NCBI GenBank assembly: GCA_900491605.1 | Contig: UESW01003900.1 | Coordinates: 1,925,147 to 1,989,146 of the forward strand | Source: Calamus simplicifolius | Lineage: Eukaryota; Streptophyta; Magnoliopsida; Arecales; Arecaceae | Reading direction: 5' to 3' | Length of the DNA stretch: 64,000 nucleotides | Shown here: positions 33,231-45,557 of the stretch, one piece after another | How the letters are laid out: the number at the start of each line of letters is the position of its first letter | Numbering within the stretch: position 1 is the stretch's first letter | Notes under the pieces: model-generated | What the model was told of the DNA's origin: nothing | Database searches by the model: none | The model's input: the letters and a program-made list of their open reading frames with translations, nothing else | Made by a program: the position numbers and the translations under genes

Positions 33231-34614
33231 ACGATGAGATTGTCACCACCGTGAGCAAAGTCATGGTGGTCAGAGGCAAGGTTCCTGGTTGGTGGTATGA
33301 TACTTGTGCCACCGTTAATGTTTTCTATGACAAGTCAATTTTCAAGACTTATGTAGATATCACCGATGGACAAGAAATTCAAATGGGCAATAAAGGTCAA
33401 TCCAAGGTGCTTGGAAAAGGAAGCATGGATCTCTACTTCACATCCGACAAGAAGATCACTTTGATCAATGTGTTGTATGTGCCGGATATGATGAGAAATC
33501 TTGTTAGTAGAAATTTATTGGGCAAACCGGGGATTAAAAGTGCATTTGAGTCGGAAAAACTTATACTATCCCGCAATGGTATTTTTGTTGAAAAAGGTTA
33601 TTCTACTGATGGAATGGTCAAGCTTTGTATTGTTGACAATAATAATAATAATATGTCTTCTGCTTATATTGATGATTTCGTTACTTTATGGCATGGTAGA
33701 CTAGCACATATTGGTATTAGCACTATGAAAAAATTAATTAAATGTGGCATGATTTCTTGCAATGTTGATAAGTTTAATAAATATGAAATTTGTAATAAAT
33801 TAAAGATGACTAAGAAGTCATTCATAGTGTAGAGAGAAATACTAATTTGCTAGAACTTGTGCATAGTGATATTTGTGAGTTAAATGGTATGATAACTAGA
33901 GGTGGTAATAGATATTTTATTACTTTTATTAATGATTACTCTAGATATACATACATTTACTTACTTAAGCACAAAGATGAGGCTTTTCATGCTTTTAAAA
34001 TTTATAAAGCAGAAGTTGAAAATCAATTAGGTAGACAATTTAAAATTCTTAGAAGTGATAGGAGTGAAGAATATTTTTCTAATAATTTTAATATATTTTG
34101 AATAAAACAGAATCATACATGAGTATTCCGCACCACGCACACCCAAACAAAATAGGTTAGCAAAACGTAAAAATAGAACATTTCTAGAGATGATAAATGC
34201 CTTGTTGTTGCATTTTGAGTTGCCTTTTAATTTATGGGGTAAAGCATTATTATCTGCATATCATATTCTTAATAGAATTTCTACTAAAAAGAATAAGGCC
34301 TCTCCATATGAGTTGTAAAAAAGCAGAAAACCTAATATAGGCTATTTTAAAGTGTGGGGGTGTCTTGCTTATTATAAGAACACCGATCCAAGTTGGATCC
34401 TCATGGAATTAGATGTGCTTTTGTAAGATATACTACAAATAGCAAAGCCTATAGACTCCTTAATTTGGAGTCCAATGTAATAATAGAATCTAGAGATGTG
34501 GAGTTCTTTGAGGCTTTGACTACTTTCGGAAAGAATTCTCAAAGTCCCACAAATGAAGATTCTTACGAGGAGAATACTTCAAAGATTATTGAAGAAGAAC
34601 AACCAAAACTTTGA
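33182..34614 (+). pseudogene. pol: Copia-4 protease and integrase
   Basis: The protease motif WWYDTCATVNVFYDKS (expected DTGA/DSGA) already has a Cys for Gly. The zinc motif LWHGRLAHIG...CNKLKM has lost a Cys. Integrase core: VHSDICELNG (first Asp), LRSDRSEEYFSNN (second Asp), then RLAKRKNRTF, where the catalytic Glu of the usual AERKN motif is Lys. Stops at 33830, 34099 and near 34316, with frameshifts, break it up. 34393-34614 is the C-terminal part (RCAFVRYTTNSKAYRLLN). Confidence 0.8.
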
Positions 34615-34729
34615 AAAAGTAAGAGAATCCAAAAAGTTAAGGATTTAGGACCCGAAGAGATAGATTCTCAACTCATTTCTTTCTATTTGGTAGAAGAAAG
34701 TCGAGAGAATTTTATTCATAAGGTACTTA

Positions 34730-36302
34730 TTGTTCTTCAAGTGGAAGACGACCCTAAAACCTTTAAGAAAGCAATGGCTTCGAGAGATTCTACTTTTTGA
34801 AAGGAAGCTATTCAAGATGAGATGGATTCTATTATGTCAAACCACACTTGAGAGCTTATCGATTTACCTAAAGGTTCTATGCCTATTGGTAGTAAATGGG
34901 TGTTTAAGAAGAAGTATCATAGTGATGGTACTTTAAACACTTATAAGGCTAGACTAGTAGCTAAAGGTTTTTGACAAAAGAAAGAAATTGACTATTTTGA
35001 TACATATGCACCTGTAGCTAGAATAACAATAATTAGAGTATTGTTTGCATTGGCTTCATTGCACAACCTTTGTGTTCATCAAATGGATGTCAAAATGACA
35101 TTCCTAAATAATGATCTCGATGAGAAGGTCTATATGGACCAACCAGAGGGTTTTGTTCAACCGGATAATGAACATAAAGTGTGCAAGCTTATTAAATCCT
35201 TTTATGGATTGAAATAATCGCCCAAACAATGGCATGAGAAGTTTGACTCAGTCATACTCTCAAATGGATTTGTTCATAACGTTTCTGACAAGTGTTTATA
35301 TACTAAAGTGCATGGTGACTTTATGGTATATATGTGCCTTTATGTTGATGATATGTTGATCATTAGCAATGAATTGAAAGGCATACAAGAAACGAAGAGG
35401 TTTCTATCATCTACTTTCAATATGAAAGATCTTGGACAAGTTGATACTATTTTGGGCATCAAAGTGAAACAAAATAGTGGGAGTTTTGAACTTGATCAAT
35501 CACATTATGTTGAGAAAGTGTTACACAAGTTCAAACATTTGAAGTTCAAAGAAGTGAATACCCCATTCGATCCAAGTCTAAAGCTTGAAAAGAATAGTGG
35601 ATGAGCCGTGGCTCAACTTGAGTATACAAGTGGTATTGGTTGTCTAATGTATTTGATTCAATGCACTAGACCCAATATAGCATTTGCAGTCAGTAAGCTG
35701 AGTAGGTTTACTAGCAACCCGAGTGTAGAACATTGGTAGAGTTATCTTTTGAAAACCAAAAGACTAGGTCTACAATACTCTAAATTTCCTATTGTATTGG
35801 AAGGATATATCGATGCAAGTTGGATATCGAGTGTGGAAGATAGTAAATCTACCACTGGTTGGGTGTTTACACTAGCGGATGGTGCAATATCTTAGAAATC
35901 CAAGAAACAAACTTGTATTACATACTCAACAATGGAGTCAGAGTCTGTGGCTTTAGCTTCAACAGGACATGAGGCTGAGTGGTTAAGGGATCTTCTATTA
36001 GAAATCCTATTGGCTTATGAGAATATTTCAACTGTATTGATACATTGTGATAGCCAAGCCACTTTAGCCAGAGTGTACAGCAAAGTATACAATGGGAAGT
36101 CTAGACACATTGTCTAAGACATGAGTATGTGAGAAAATTAATAAAAAATAAAATAATTTCTCTCACTTTTGTGCGATCAAGCTATAATCTAGCTGATCCA
36201 CTTACTAAACCTCTAACAAGAGATTTAGTGAAGATGACTTCCAAAGGGATGGGTCTAAAACTTCTTGAGTATAGGTCCACCAATGATGGCAACCCAACTT
36301 AA
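34730..36302 (+). pseudogene. pol: Copia-4 reverse transcriptase and RNase H
   Basis: Recognisable through about seven stops: GSKWVFKKKYHSDG near 34890, MDVKMTFLNNDLDEKVYMDQPEGF near 35085, YVDDMLIISNE near 35345, LIQCTRPNIAFAVSKLS near 35655, then RNase H (GYIDASWISS, STTGWVFTLADGAIS near 35870, STMESESVALASTGHEAEWL near 35930, CDSQATLA). The final piece, LADPLTKPLTRDLV near 36195, runs to a TAA at 36300-36302. Most stops are TGA or TAG where Trp, Arg or Gln is usual. Confidence 0.82.
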
Positions 36303-36812
36303 TACTAGGAAATGACTAGTCTTAGGTTCAATGGGTAACAACAAGTCATTGATAAGTGGATTGTAGCTGCACTTAGTATATAGTGCTGACTGTTACAAGT
36401 TGAAGGATTGAGTTTTTTAAACTCTTAATGAAGTTTAGTCATGCGGATAAGTATCTGTTGTAATAGAGATACTGAAAGAACTTCACCTATGTGAACCTTG
36501 AGATGTTGCCATCTCAAGTGAGAGTTGAAGTTTCTCTCATGAAAAGGTTCATGAAATAGGATAAGCACATGGCCATAAATTGTGCTAAGCGAGTGGTGTA
36601 GACAAGAAACTCTAAGGAGTATGTATCTTTATTACCGATTTTGACACAAGGAATAACTGGTTCAAAGCGTTTATGCTACCTAAAATTTTGTTAAAGCTTT
36701 GTGATATTTTCACTAAGGTTAGTTTAAATCGAAAGATACCTAGCTGTACTAATGCTCTTTGTCTTTAATTTCTGATGTGGACTTAGTTTATTTTAAATGA
36801 GTAAGGGATTAT
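36303..36812 (+). other. Copia-4 3' untranslated region
   Basis: No gene. Ends with the purine-rich GAGTAAGGGATTAT just before the 3' LTR, a weak polypurine tract. Confidence 0.55.
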
Positions 36813-37346
36813 TGAGATTTTTTTTAAATAAACTAAGTAGATATTTGTGGATATATTTAGTTGGTGTAACCTCTTGGTCTCTTGATCTTCTATGACCATT
36901 CATATTTGTAATTAAATGGTCATTAATTTGAGTAATGGCAATTTAGTTGTTATAACTTCTTGGTCTCTTGGTCTTTATGACCATTCATATTTGTAACTGA
37001 ATGGTCATTAACTTGAGTAACAGCAATTTTAGTTACATTTTATATTTCTTAAAGTGTGATAACGGTAGGCCATTGTTGATGAAGCAATGGCTATAAAGAT
37101 GATAACTCTCTCAATAGTATATAGATCCAAAAAAAATAGATCCACAAATAAAAACACATCAACAGAGTGTAAGAAAAAGTTCTTGTCTACAATCGAGTTT
37201 TCATCGGTGCTTTGATGCAAACTCGATCAAGGTTTAAACTCGATCAAGGTTTGTCATATCCTATGACGTATTTGCTATTCACCCATAGAGCATTCGAGAG
37301 GGTGCAAATAACGCTTAAGGAAAGCGTTCCATGCATGATTCAAGCC
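36813..37346 (+). repeat. Copia-4 3' LTR, truncated
   Basis: Matches 31857 to about 32287, with an extra duplicated segment (TAACTTCTTGGTCTCTTGGTC at 36959-36980 repeats 36885-36900). It breaks at ATGATTCAAGCC. Confidence 0.8.
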
Positions 37347-37931
37347 TGTTGGCCCAGATGGCAACCCAAGAGGGGGGTGAATTGGGTTCTTAAAAATTTA
37401 TCATTTAAAATTAATTTTTCAAAGTAAAGATGCACAAGGAGAGTGTAGTGAGTGTGATGCTAAGAGTGCAAAGCATAATATAAAGATAGAGTGAAGGGAA
37501 GAAGAAATAAGTACAATAAACACAAAGATTTATAGTGGTTCAGTGTTAGCCACATGTACATCCACTCCCAAGTAACTCTTGGGCATACACTATAATCATC
37601 CTGATTACAGTCAAGTTGTTTTGCAAGATCATAACCCAAACTTATTGTTTTACAACGGGATCACAACGAACTCAGTCTGTTTTCACAGGTTCACTAGCAC
37701 ATAACCTAACTCAAGCTAATCTTAGCTTGCCCAAGGCCAACTTCCTCACCTGAAATCAAATGTATCAAGGAAATGATTGCACTAAAATGAAAGCTCCTCA
37801 AATGAGCAAATAGATAATATAAGTAAAAATGGAGATAGAAAAGCCTGATTAGAAGATCTTTGAGGTTGAGCTTTTCTTCTTTTCTTCTTTTCATCTTCTC
37901 TTCTTGAATGATCTTCCTCAAGATATGATCA
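37347..37931 (-). repeat. Sirevirus LTR fragment
   Basis: TGTTGGCCCAGATGGC start as at 21947, with moderate divergence. It carries the same features in the same order (GATTACAG, GATCACAACGAACTCAG, TTTTCTTCTTTTC). Its right limit is vague (about 37905-37945), where chromovirus gag begins. No internal Sirevirus sequence adjoins it. Confidence 0.75.
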
Positions 37932-37943
37932 AACCTCTTTTGG

Positions 37944-38427
37944 TTGTGGGAAGTCATGGAGCGGGAAGCAACACAGGGCTCTGACCGAGTGAGGTTCGAA
38001 GCATTGGAGGAGAACCAAAAAGAAATTATGGCAGCATTAACTGAAATGAAGGCTGCCATTAATGAACTCTCCCTCAACACCACGGAGAGAAGGGAGCGCA
38101 TGGAGCGAAGAAGTGTAGAACATGATGGGGAGAGGAGAAGGGATGGATGGCCCAACAATTTTGGACCTACTAGGCAACATGCAGATAAAAGATATGCATC
38201 TCATGGTGACTCTGATTCAGAAAGATCAAGGCATGGGGAGGAGCCATAATGGGAAGAAAGGAGGCGGGGAGGCAGAGTTGAAGGCAGAGAAATTGCAGTG
38301 GAGAGTGGCTTGATAATTCAGCATATTCACGGGATTCTTACCATAGGCGTGGGCAAAATGATTGGGACTCCTAGGAAGAGAACAGCGAGGCTTCTGATGA
38401 TGGGCGGCCATTGTGTAGGAGGAGGGC
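37944..38427 (+). pseudogene. gag: Gypsy-B gag, N-terminal part
   Basis: ORF 37944-38249; the likely start is the second Met (37956, MEREATQGSDRVRFEALEEN). An early coiled-coil region (LEENQKEIMAALTEMKAAI) and an Arg-rich stretch follow. A TAA at 38247-38249 and shifts disturb the frame before the Angela-2 insertion. Such coiled-coil gag N-termini are usual in plant chromoviruses. Confidence 0.7.
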
Positions 38428-38432
38428 CGTTG

Positions 38433-40021
38433 TGTTGGATTACGGAATGGAAAATCCCAATCTAATTGGAATAAAATGGCAGTGGAAACAAAATAAATTT
38501 ATTTCATAACCCACCAAGGATCATATGCGTTTCATAAAATGAAAGAAGGATAGACAAAAAATATTACCTTTTGTTGATCAGTATGTAATCCGTCTGTTCT
38601 TGTGTTGGGTTTGCTCGGATCTTCAAAGGTGCTACTTTCATAAAGACGACCACCCTCTACAAGTATCCACATACGAACGGACACCAAAAAGTTTTTTTGA
38701 ATGCTAGTTCAAAGTTTATTTTTCACAAAAATGAACCAGCCTATTCAACTCTCCATTTTTCTATTTTTCAAGGCAAAAGACACGACCCTTCAAATGCCCC
38801 AATAGACACGACCTTTCAAAAGCCCCAATACACTTTAAAACGTATATATCATATATATACAAGTCTGCTAGGGGTTTTTTGGTTAACTAAGATTTTAATT
38901 AATATTTAAAACTCCTTTTAAATAATGACAATTTAAATCCTAGTCCTTACCAAATAAGGAATTTATATTTTTAACCAACAACCTTTATGGATTATTTCCT
39001 TATCCAATAAGAAAATATAACTAATTAATTACTTGTCATAATTTAAATTACAAATTTAAATTTTCTCAAAATTAAACTCGAATCTAAATAACAACTAATT
39101 ATTATTTATAATTTAAAATAATCTCATCATTTTAAATTACTATAGAGAGCAACAAACCGTAACCATTATTGTCTGTTCTTAGTGTGCGACCCTATAGGTT
39201 CAATTAACATTGGCAGTAGGCCTAAATCACATTTTGATCCTACAAGTCATAAGCGGCCTCTAGCAAGACATTATGACTACCCAAGTTAAATGAAAAGCTC
39301 ATGTTCCGAGACAACCTTAAAGTAGCTAATGACATAATCTTTTTATCACATGATATCTTGATATAATATAAGGCATGGAAAAAGTCAACCTTATATCGCT
39401 CTATCTTTAATTTCTCAAAACCCAATTAGACTGACTAAACAAATGATATTGATCTCCATCAATTCATTTGAGCACGACCATGCATTTCTCAGTCTCAATC
39501 ATCGAGGGGCCAGAGATATCTCTCTTATAATAAGAGGGACAAATTCCATCTTAATCACTCATATCTCACTACATGATTCTTATTATGTTCAAGCATAATC
39601 TTTATAATCATCTGGTTAAAGACAACGTTTGATTATGTCAAAACATAATATTCCTCATGTTGAGAACTATAGCAATCCAGGTCTAAGGATTTAATGACAC
39701 AACTACTAGAGATTAACTTATGACTTTGATCCATGTATTAATCTCAAGGCGGGTCTTGTCCAATATTTGTTCTCAACAAATACATATAAATTTGATTTGT
39801 ATCTCATACACATATTCATCCCATGAATATCAATCAAATTTCATACTAATCTTAATTTGTTATTCCCACAACAATAACCGATTAGGGACATTTAGAATAA
39901 TTAATAATATTATTCAAGGACATTATTATATAATAAATATGCTAATTATGATAATAGTAAATACTCATAAATATTCAAAATACCATGTCCATACAATAGG
40001 CCTAGGGCACTATTACTAACA
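38433..40021 (-). repeat. Angela-2 3' LTR
   Basis: TGTTGGATTACGG...CTATTACTAACA, complete. No gene within; the 99-codon ORF at 39720 is chance. Confidence 0.92.
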
Positions 40022-40039
40022 ATCTCCCACTTGCACTAG
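40022..40039 (-). other. Angela-2 polypurine tract
   Basis: CCTAGTGCAAGTGGGAGAT on the minus strand abuts the 3' LTR; the same type as in Angela-1. Confidence 0.87.
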
Positions 40040-40049
40040 GCCCACTCAT

Positions 40050-41656
40050 CAATGTATCTAATACCTATGAACCTAGTATGACAATCATGCTTTGCTTATG
40101 GTAGAGGCTTAGTCAATGATCAGTAGCATTGTCATCTGTTGGAACTCTGCATATTTTTACGTCACCTCACTCAATGATTTCTCGAATGAGATGATAACGC
40201 CTAAGAATGTGTTTGGATCGCTGATGTGACCTAGGTCCTTTGCTTGTGCGATAGCACCATTATTGTCACAATGAACATCAACAGGATTTGTGATGCTAGG
40301 AACCACTCCAAGGTCAGTAATGAACTTCTTGATCCAAACTGCTTCCTTTGCTGCATCAGATGATGCTATGTATTTAGCTTCAGTTGTAGAATCAGCAACA
40401 GTGCTTTGCTTCGAACTTTTCCAGCTAACAGCACCACCATTTAAACAAAACACATATCCTGACTGCGATCGAAAATCATCTTTGTCAGATTGAAAGCTTG
40501 CATCTGTGTAACCACTTACAACCAGATCATCTTCCAATCCGCCATACACCAAGAACATATCTTTAGATCTTCTCAGATACTTAAGAATGTTCTTGATAGC
40601 CGTCCAGTGACTCTCACCGGGATCTGACTGGTATCTACTCGTTATGCTTAAAGCATAAGAGACATCTGGTCTAGTGCACAACATAGCATACATGATAGAT
40701 CCTATTGCTGAAGCATAAGGAATCTTACTCATGCGCTCTCGCTCATCTTTTGTGTTAGGACACTGAGATTTGCTAAGTGTAATACCATGAGACATAGGCA
40801 AGTATCCTCTCTTGGAATCTTGCATACTGAACCTTTTCAGTACTTTGTCTATGTAAGTACTTTGACTTAGACCAATCAGCCTCTTAGATCTATCTCTATA
40901 GATCTTTATCCCTAGGATATAGGCAGCTTCGCCTAAGTCTTTCATTGAGAAACATTTCCCTAACCAAGACTTGACACTCTGCAAGGTAGGGATATCATTC
41001 CCAATGAGTAAAATGTCATCAACATATAAGACCAGAAATACAATGGCGCTCCCACTAACTTTCTTGTAAACACAAGGTTCATCTTCATTTTTGATAAATC
41101 CAAACTCTTTGACTGATTCATCAAAATGAAGATTCCAACTCCGAGAAGCCTGCTTCAAACCATAAATGGATCTTTGAAGCTTGCATACTTTACTAGAATT
41201 CTCAGGTTGTACAAAACCCTCAGGTTGTGTCATGTACACATCCTCAAGTAAGTTTCCATTAAGAAATGCAGTTTTAACATCCATTTGCCAAATCTCATAG
41301 TCATAATATGCAGCAATGGCAATGAGAATTCTAATAGACTTAAGCATGGCTACAGGTGAAAAAGTTTCATCATAGTCTATACCATGAGTTTGTTTGAAAC
41401 CTTTTGCAACTAGCCTTGCTTTGTAAGTATGCACTTTACCATCCATGTCAGTTTTCTTTTTGAAAACCCATTTGCACCCAATGGTCTTTGTACCTTCAGG
41501 TGGCTCAATCAAGGTCCATACCTGATTATCATACATGGATTGGATTTCAGACTTCATGGCCTCTAACCATTTCTCAGAGTCTGGATCTAACATAGCCTCT
41601 TGATAGGTAGTAGGTTCATTTTGATCCACTAACAATACATCATGATTATCAGTCAC
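40050..41656 (-). pseudogene. pol: Angela-2 reverse transcriptase and RNase H
   Basis: A 499-codon frame (41656-40157), the longest intact pol piece of this element. Order: EKWLEAMKSEIQSMYDNQVW, GCKWVFKKKTDMDGK, MDVKTAFLNGN, QRSIYGLKQASRSWN, the catalytic YVDDILLIGND, LGEAAYILGIKIYRDRSKR, YASAIGSIMYAMLCTRPDVS, YLRRSKDMFLVYGG, then RNase H (GYTDASFQSDKDDFRSQSG, GGAVSWKSSKQSTVADSTT, CDNNGAIAQAKD). A frameshift after AQAK near 40240 puts the conserved SHQRSKH tail in another frame. A TGA soon follows, so the RNase H C-terminus is lost. Confidence 0.9.
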
Positions 41657-42870
41657 AAGAAATCCATATCTCTCGGGCTCATGACGTATCCTATCAGATC
41701 TACGTAATTTTGTGCTACAGGTGGTGTGTCAACAATGGTTTGTTGACTTTGAGCATCCACAGGCGGTTCAATGTTATCTTGTGGTTCTCGAATTTCTTCG
41801 AGTTGTACCTTGCTCCCACTGGTTCCTTTAGAAATAAATTTCCTTTCTAGAAAGACACCATTCCGAGCAACAAACACTTTGTTCTCAATGGGATTGTAAA
41901 AGTAGTATCCTTTAGTCTCTTTAGGATACCCACAAAAAAACATTTGTCAGACTTGGGTTCAGCTTATTTGAAACTTGACGTTTTACATAAGCTTCACAAC
42001 CCCAAATCTTAAGAAAAGACAAACTGGGCTTTTTACCAGTCCACATCTCATATGGCATCTTTTCAACCGCTTTGGTTGGAACTCGATTTAGTGTGAACGC
42101 AGCTGTTTCAAGTGCATAACCCCAAAAGGTAAGTGGAAGATCCGTTAGACTCATCATAGATCGAACCATATCTAATAAAGTTTGATTCCTTCTTTCAGAC
42201 ACACCATTCCATTGTGGTGTTCCAGGAGGAGTTAGTTGTGGAATGATTCCACAACTTCTAAGATGGTCATAAAATTCTTGGCTCAAATATTTTCCACCTT
42301 GATCAGATCGAAGTGCCTTGATTGTCTTGCCAAGTTGGTTTTGTACTTCATTTTGAAAAGATTTGAACATTTCAAATGATTCAGATTTGTGTCTCATCAA
42401 GTAGACATAACCATATCTACTGAAGTCATCAGTAAATGTAATGAAGTACTGTAACCTCCTCTAACATCTGAACTTAATGGTCCACATACATCTGTATGTA
42501 TTAGGCCCAATAATTCATTGGCCCTTTCACTGTTTCCAGTAAAGGGATCCTTTGTCATCTTACCCAATAGACAAGATTCACATGTATCATATGATTCAAA
42601 ATCAAATGAGTTCAAAAGTCCATCTTGATGGAGTTTTGATATGCGTTTCTCATTTATATGGCCAAGGCGACAATGCCAAAGATAGGTTGAATTTAAGTCA
42701 TTGGACTTAAATTTCTTGGTAGTTATGTTATAGATAGAAGAATTGTTGGATTTTTGAAGATTCAAAACATAAAGACCATCTAGTAATTCGGCATTTTCAT
42801 AGAACATGTCTTTATGATAAATGAAGCAATTATTATTCTTAATAATAAAAGAAAAACCATCATTATCCAA
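41653..42870 (-). pseudogene. pol: Angela-2 integrase and linker
   Basis: Three overlapping frames: 42870-42397 (zinc motif YLWHCRLGHINEKRI...CESCLLGKM, HTDVCGPLSSDV), 42400-41921 (core LRSDQGGKYLSQEFY, with Lys in a spot usually Glu but not catalytic, then NGVSERRNQTLLDMVRS with the catalytic Glu, and WGCEAYVK), and 41943-41653 (CGYPKETKGYYFYNP, ENKVFVARNGVFLE). Two single-base shifts, near 42400 and 41930 (an A run), break it. Confidence 0.87.
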
Positions 42871-42928
42871 ACAAGAAACTAAATAATATTCCTACACATT
42901 GTAGGAACATAAAAGCAATTGTTCAAAA

Positions 42929-43996
42929 CTAACAAAAGCCCACTGGGCAAAAAAGTTCATAACTTCCTACAGCTAAAGCAGCAACTTTTGCTCCATTGCC
43001 TACTCGAAGATCAACTTCGCCCTTCTTCAGTTGTCTACTCCTTTTAAGCCCCTGCACATTTATGCAAATGTGAGATCCACATCCAGTATCTAATACCCAG
43101 GAACTAGAAGGAGAAAAATTAATCTCTATAACATAAATACATGAAGAACTGGTCTCACTAGTCTTCTTCTTCTTCTTTAGATCCTCCAAATACAGCTTGC
43201 AGTTTCTCTTCCAATGATCAGGTTCATTGCAAAAGAAACAGACACCCTCCTTTGGGGCTTTAGCTTTAGGTTTAGGATTGGTCTTGGATTGAGCATTGGA
43301 CTTTCCAGCCCTTCCCTTACCCTTTCCTTTTCCTTTCTTCATAAATCCCTTTCCCTTTTGAACTATCAGAACATGGCCAGGCTTGGATTTAATATTCTGT
43401 TCAGCAGTTTTAAGCATCGTATGCAGCTCAGAAATTGATTTGTCCATTTCATTCATGTTATCGTTCATGATAAACTGGCCATAACTATCAGGAAGTGAAT
43501 TTAGGATCAAATCTGTTGCCAACTCTTGGCTTAATGGAAATCCAAGCCTATCAAGGTGCTCAATATAGCCTTTCATTTTCAACACATGAGTGCTAACTGA
43601 AGCACCCTCAGCCATTTTGCAAGAGTGAAATGCCTTGGTAGTATCATACCTTTCTTGCCTCGCTTGTTGCTAGAACATTTCCTTTAGATTGACAATCATG
43701 TCATAAGTTTCTATGTTTTCCAAATCTTTATGAAGTTCAGAACTCATGGTAGCTAGCATCAAGCATGCAACATCAATAGAGTCATTATGATGCTTCTCAT
43801 AAGCATTCTTTTCAGCTCTAGAAGCATTATCGGCTGGTTCTTCAGGGTGAGGTTGATCCAGGACATAAAGCTTCCTTTCTTGTTTGAGAACAATTCTCAA
43901 ATTTTGAAACTAGTCAAGGAAGTTAGTCCCAGTAATTTTGTCCTTCTCAAGGATTGATCGCAGTGACATAGTAGAATTGTTATTATTGTTGGCCAT
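42929..43996 (-). pseudogene. gag: Angela-2 gag and protease start
   Basis: The start at 43996 (MANNNNNSTMSLRSIL) is followed by a TAG at about 43909. Frame 43900-43670 continues gag, and frame 43615-42929 gives MAEGASVSTHVLKMKGYIEHLDR, a Lys/Gly-rich nucleocapsid (KGKGFMKKGKGKGKGRAGK), the knuckle CFFCNEPDHWKRNC (Asp where Gly is usual) and the protease motif WVLDTGCGSHICINVQ. Two stops and one shift. Confidence 0.87.
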
Positions 43997-45543
43997 CTAC
44001 AATAAATGCAAAGTTCGTTAAGTATTTTGATTATAAAAAACTCCCACTAAATTAACAACCCTCAATAATAATAATCATATTAATTTAGTGAGCTAAGATC
44101 CATATTTATACTGAACTTTAAGTCAGCTTTGGCATGACACTTAAAATTAAGTTATTTAGGTAGGTAACTCTTACCAATTGCAACTCATGCAACTCTTAGA
44201 AATTTATGGGATTTTGACATCATATGTCCCGGCATGTTTAAATCCCATCTCATGCCATTAGGTCCAAAACCGTTTTGATAACCTAATTAAGTTAAACCAT
44301 TTTTAAACATATGGGTAGCACCATTACTCATCTTATCTCACTAATGTAACCTAATGTACTTCTACTTTGGTAGAACCCACATTAAGGTGATAAAAGCCTT
44401 GACAAGTGTTTAAATATGGATGGCATGTCAACTTAAAATTTTATGTGAGGGATCTAGATAGATTTAATTTTTTAATTAATAGATCTCATCATGCATTTAG
44501 TATCACATACTCATTGATATCATACATGGCAGCACATACTTATGAAACATCATACATAGCATCTCATACATGTATATAATAAACGTGTCATAGTATGGCC
44601 TTATCTAGATTGATCTTCATAAGCCAATATGAAGATCAATGGTCAATCCTAGGTAATAATGAGCAACACCATAATGTCTACTTGACCATCATCTTGTGCA
44701 TAGACACCTAGCTCCTCCATCACCATGGTTGGATTGCATGACTTCAAATGGCTTGCTTTGTCTTCTTGTTTTATTACAATAAATAAATAAATACTACTAA
44801 AATTAAAAGAAAAATTACAATGAAACAAAATGGCACGCAGGCCATATTTAATAATTACAACCCTTGTAAAAGAATAATAAAAACCTACCAATCATATTAG
44901 TCACAAGGCCATACTATGCACCATACAAAGCAACACACCATTTAAAACATATCATCTTATCATATAGCATATATATTGCATTAAAGAAAATATGTTATAA
45001 TAGGCATGTTGTTTAAAACCAATTAAATTTATAAGGTGCTCCGATTAGGAGTACTGCGGTTCCACTAGCCGGTTAGCGGACGGGGTCAAGGGAGGCCACC
45101 CTCACGGGGTTGGGGGGCAGCGCCCAGCGAAACAAAATTTTTTCTTTGGAGATACATTAAAGTTTCGTCCTAAAAATTTGATTTTTATTGATCTCATCAA
45201 TAAATTTAAGGCTTACATCTGCATCACCATAAACATCAATTGATAAATCCTTATTGATATGTGAATTCAGTTCATGTATTAATCTAATTAAGACAACACT
45301 AAAATCATATATCATGCTATTAAATATTTTAATTATAATATCTCATTCGGATTCTTAATCATATTAACGAATCCTTATAGGAAACAGATTCATCAATTAA
45401 CACCTTAGAAAACCTATTATCTATGTCGTTCGCGCAAACCCTAATATCTCATATATATACAAGAACGCAAATCATGCCAAGATCATATACATCTCATATA
45501 TACAATCAAACATGGCATAATCGATTTTTATGAAAACGCAAGT
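43997..45543 (-). other. Angela-2 untranslated leader with GC island
   Basis: AT-rich, no supported gene. A GC-rich island at 45038-45131, reading GGGCGCTGCCCCCCAACCCC on the minus strand, stands out sharply and can form stems. It resembles the packaging/dimerisation position of BARE-type leaders. Confidence 0.65.
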
Positions 45544-45556
45544 GGCTTTGATACCA
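45544..45556 (-). other. Angela-2 primer binding site
   Basis: TGGTATCAAAGCC on the minus strand, one base from the 5' LTR, as in Angela-1. Confidence 0.87.
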
Positions 45557-45557
45557 C

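Larger units (their letters stand above)
31857..37346 (+). mobile_element. Copia-4: degenerate plus-strand Ty1-copia element
   Basis: 5' LTR 31857-32348 and partial 3' LTR 36813-37346 share TGAGATTTT...AATAAACTAA at the start. Between them lie gag, PR, INT, RT and RH on the plus strand in copia order with many stops. No standard tRNA-Met primer site follows the 5' LTR. The 3' LTR loses its last part and abuts a Sirevirus LTR fragment, so no target duplication can be read. Confidence 0.85.

Noticed and set aside
39720..40019. 99-codon ORF, and 46757-46963
   Set aside because: Same stretch of the two Angela-2 LTR copies, AT-rich with no motif; chance ORFs in a repeat.
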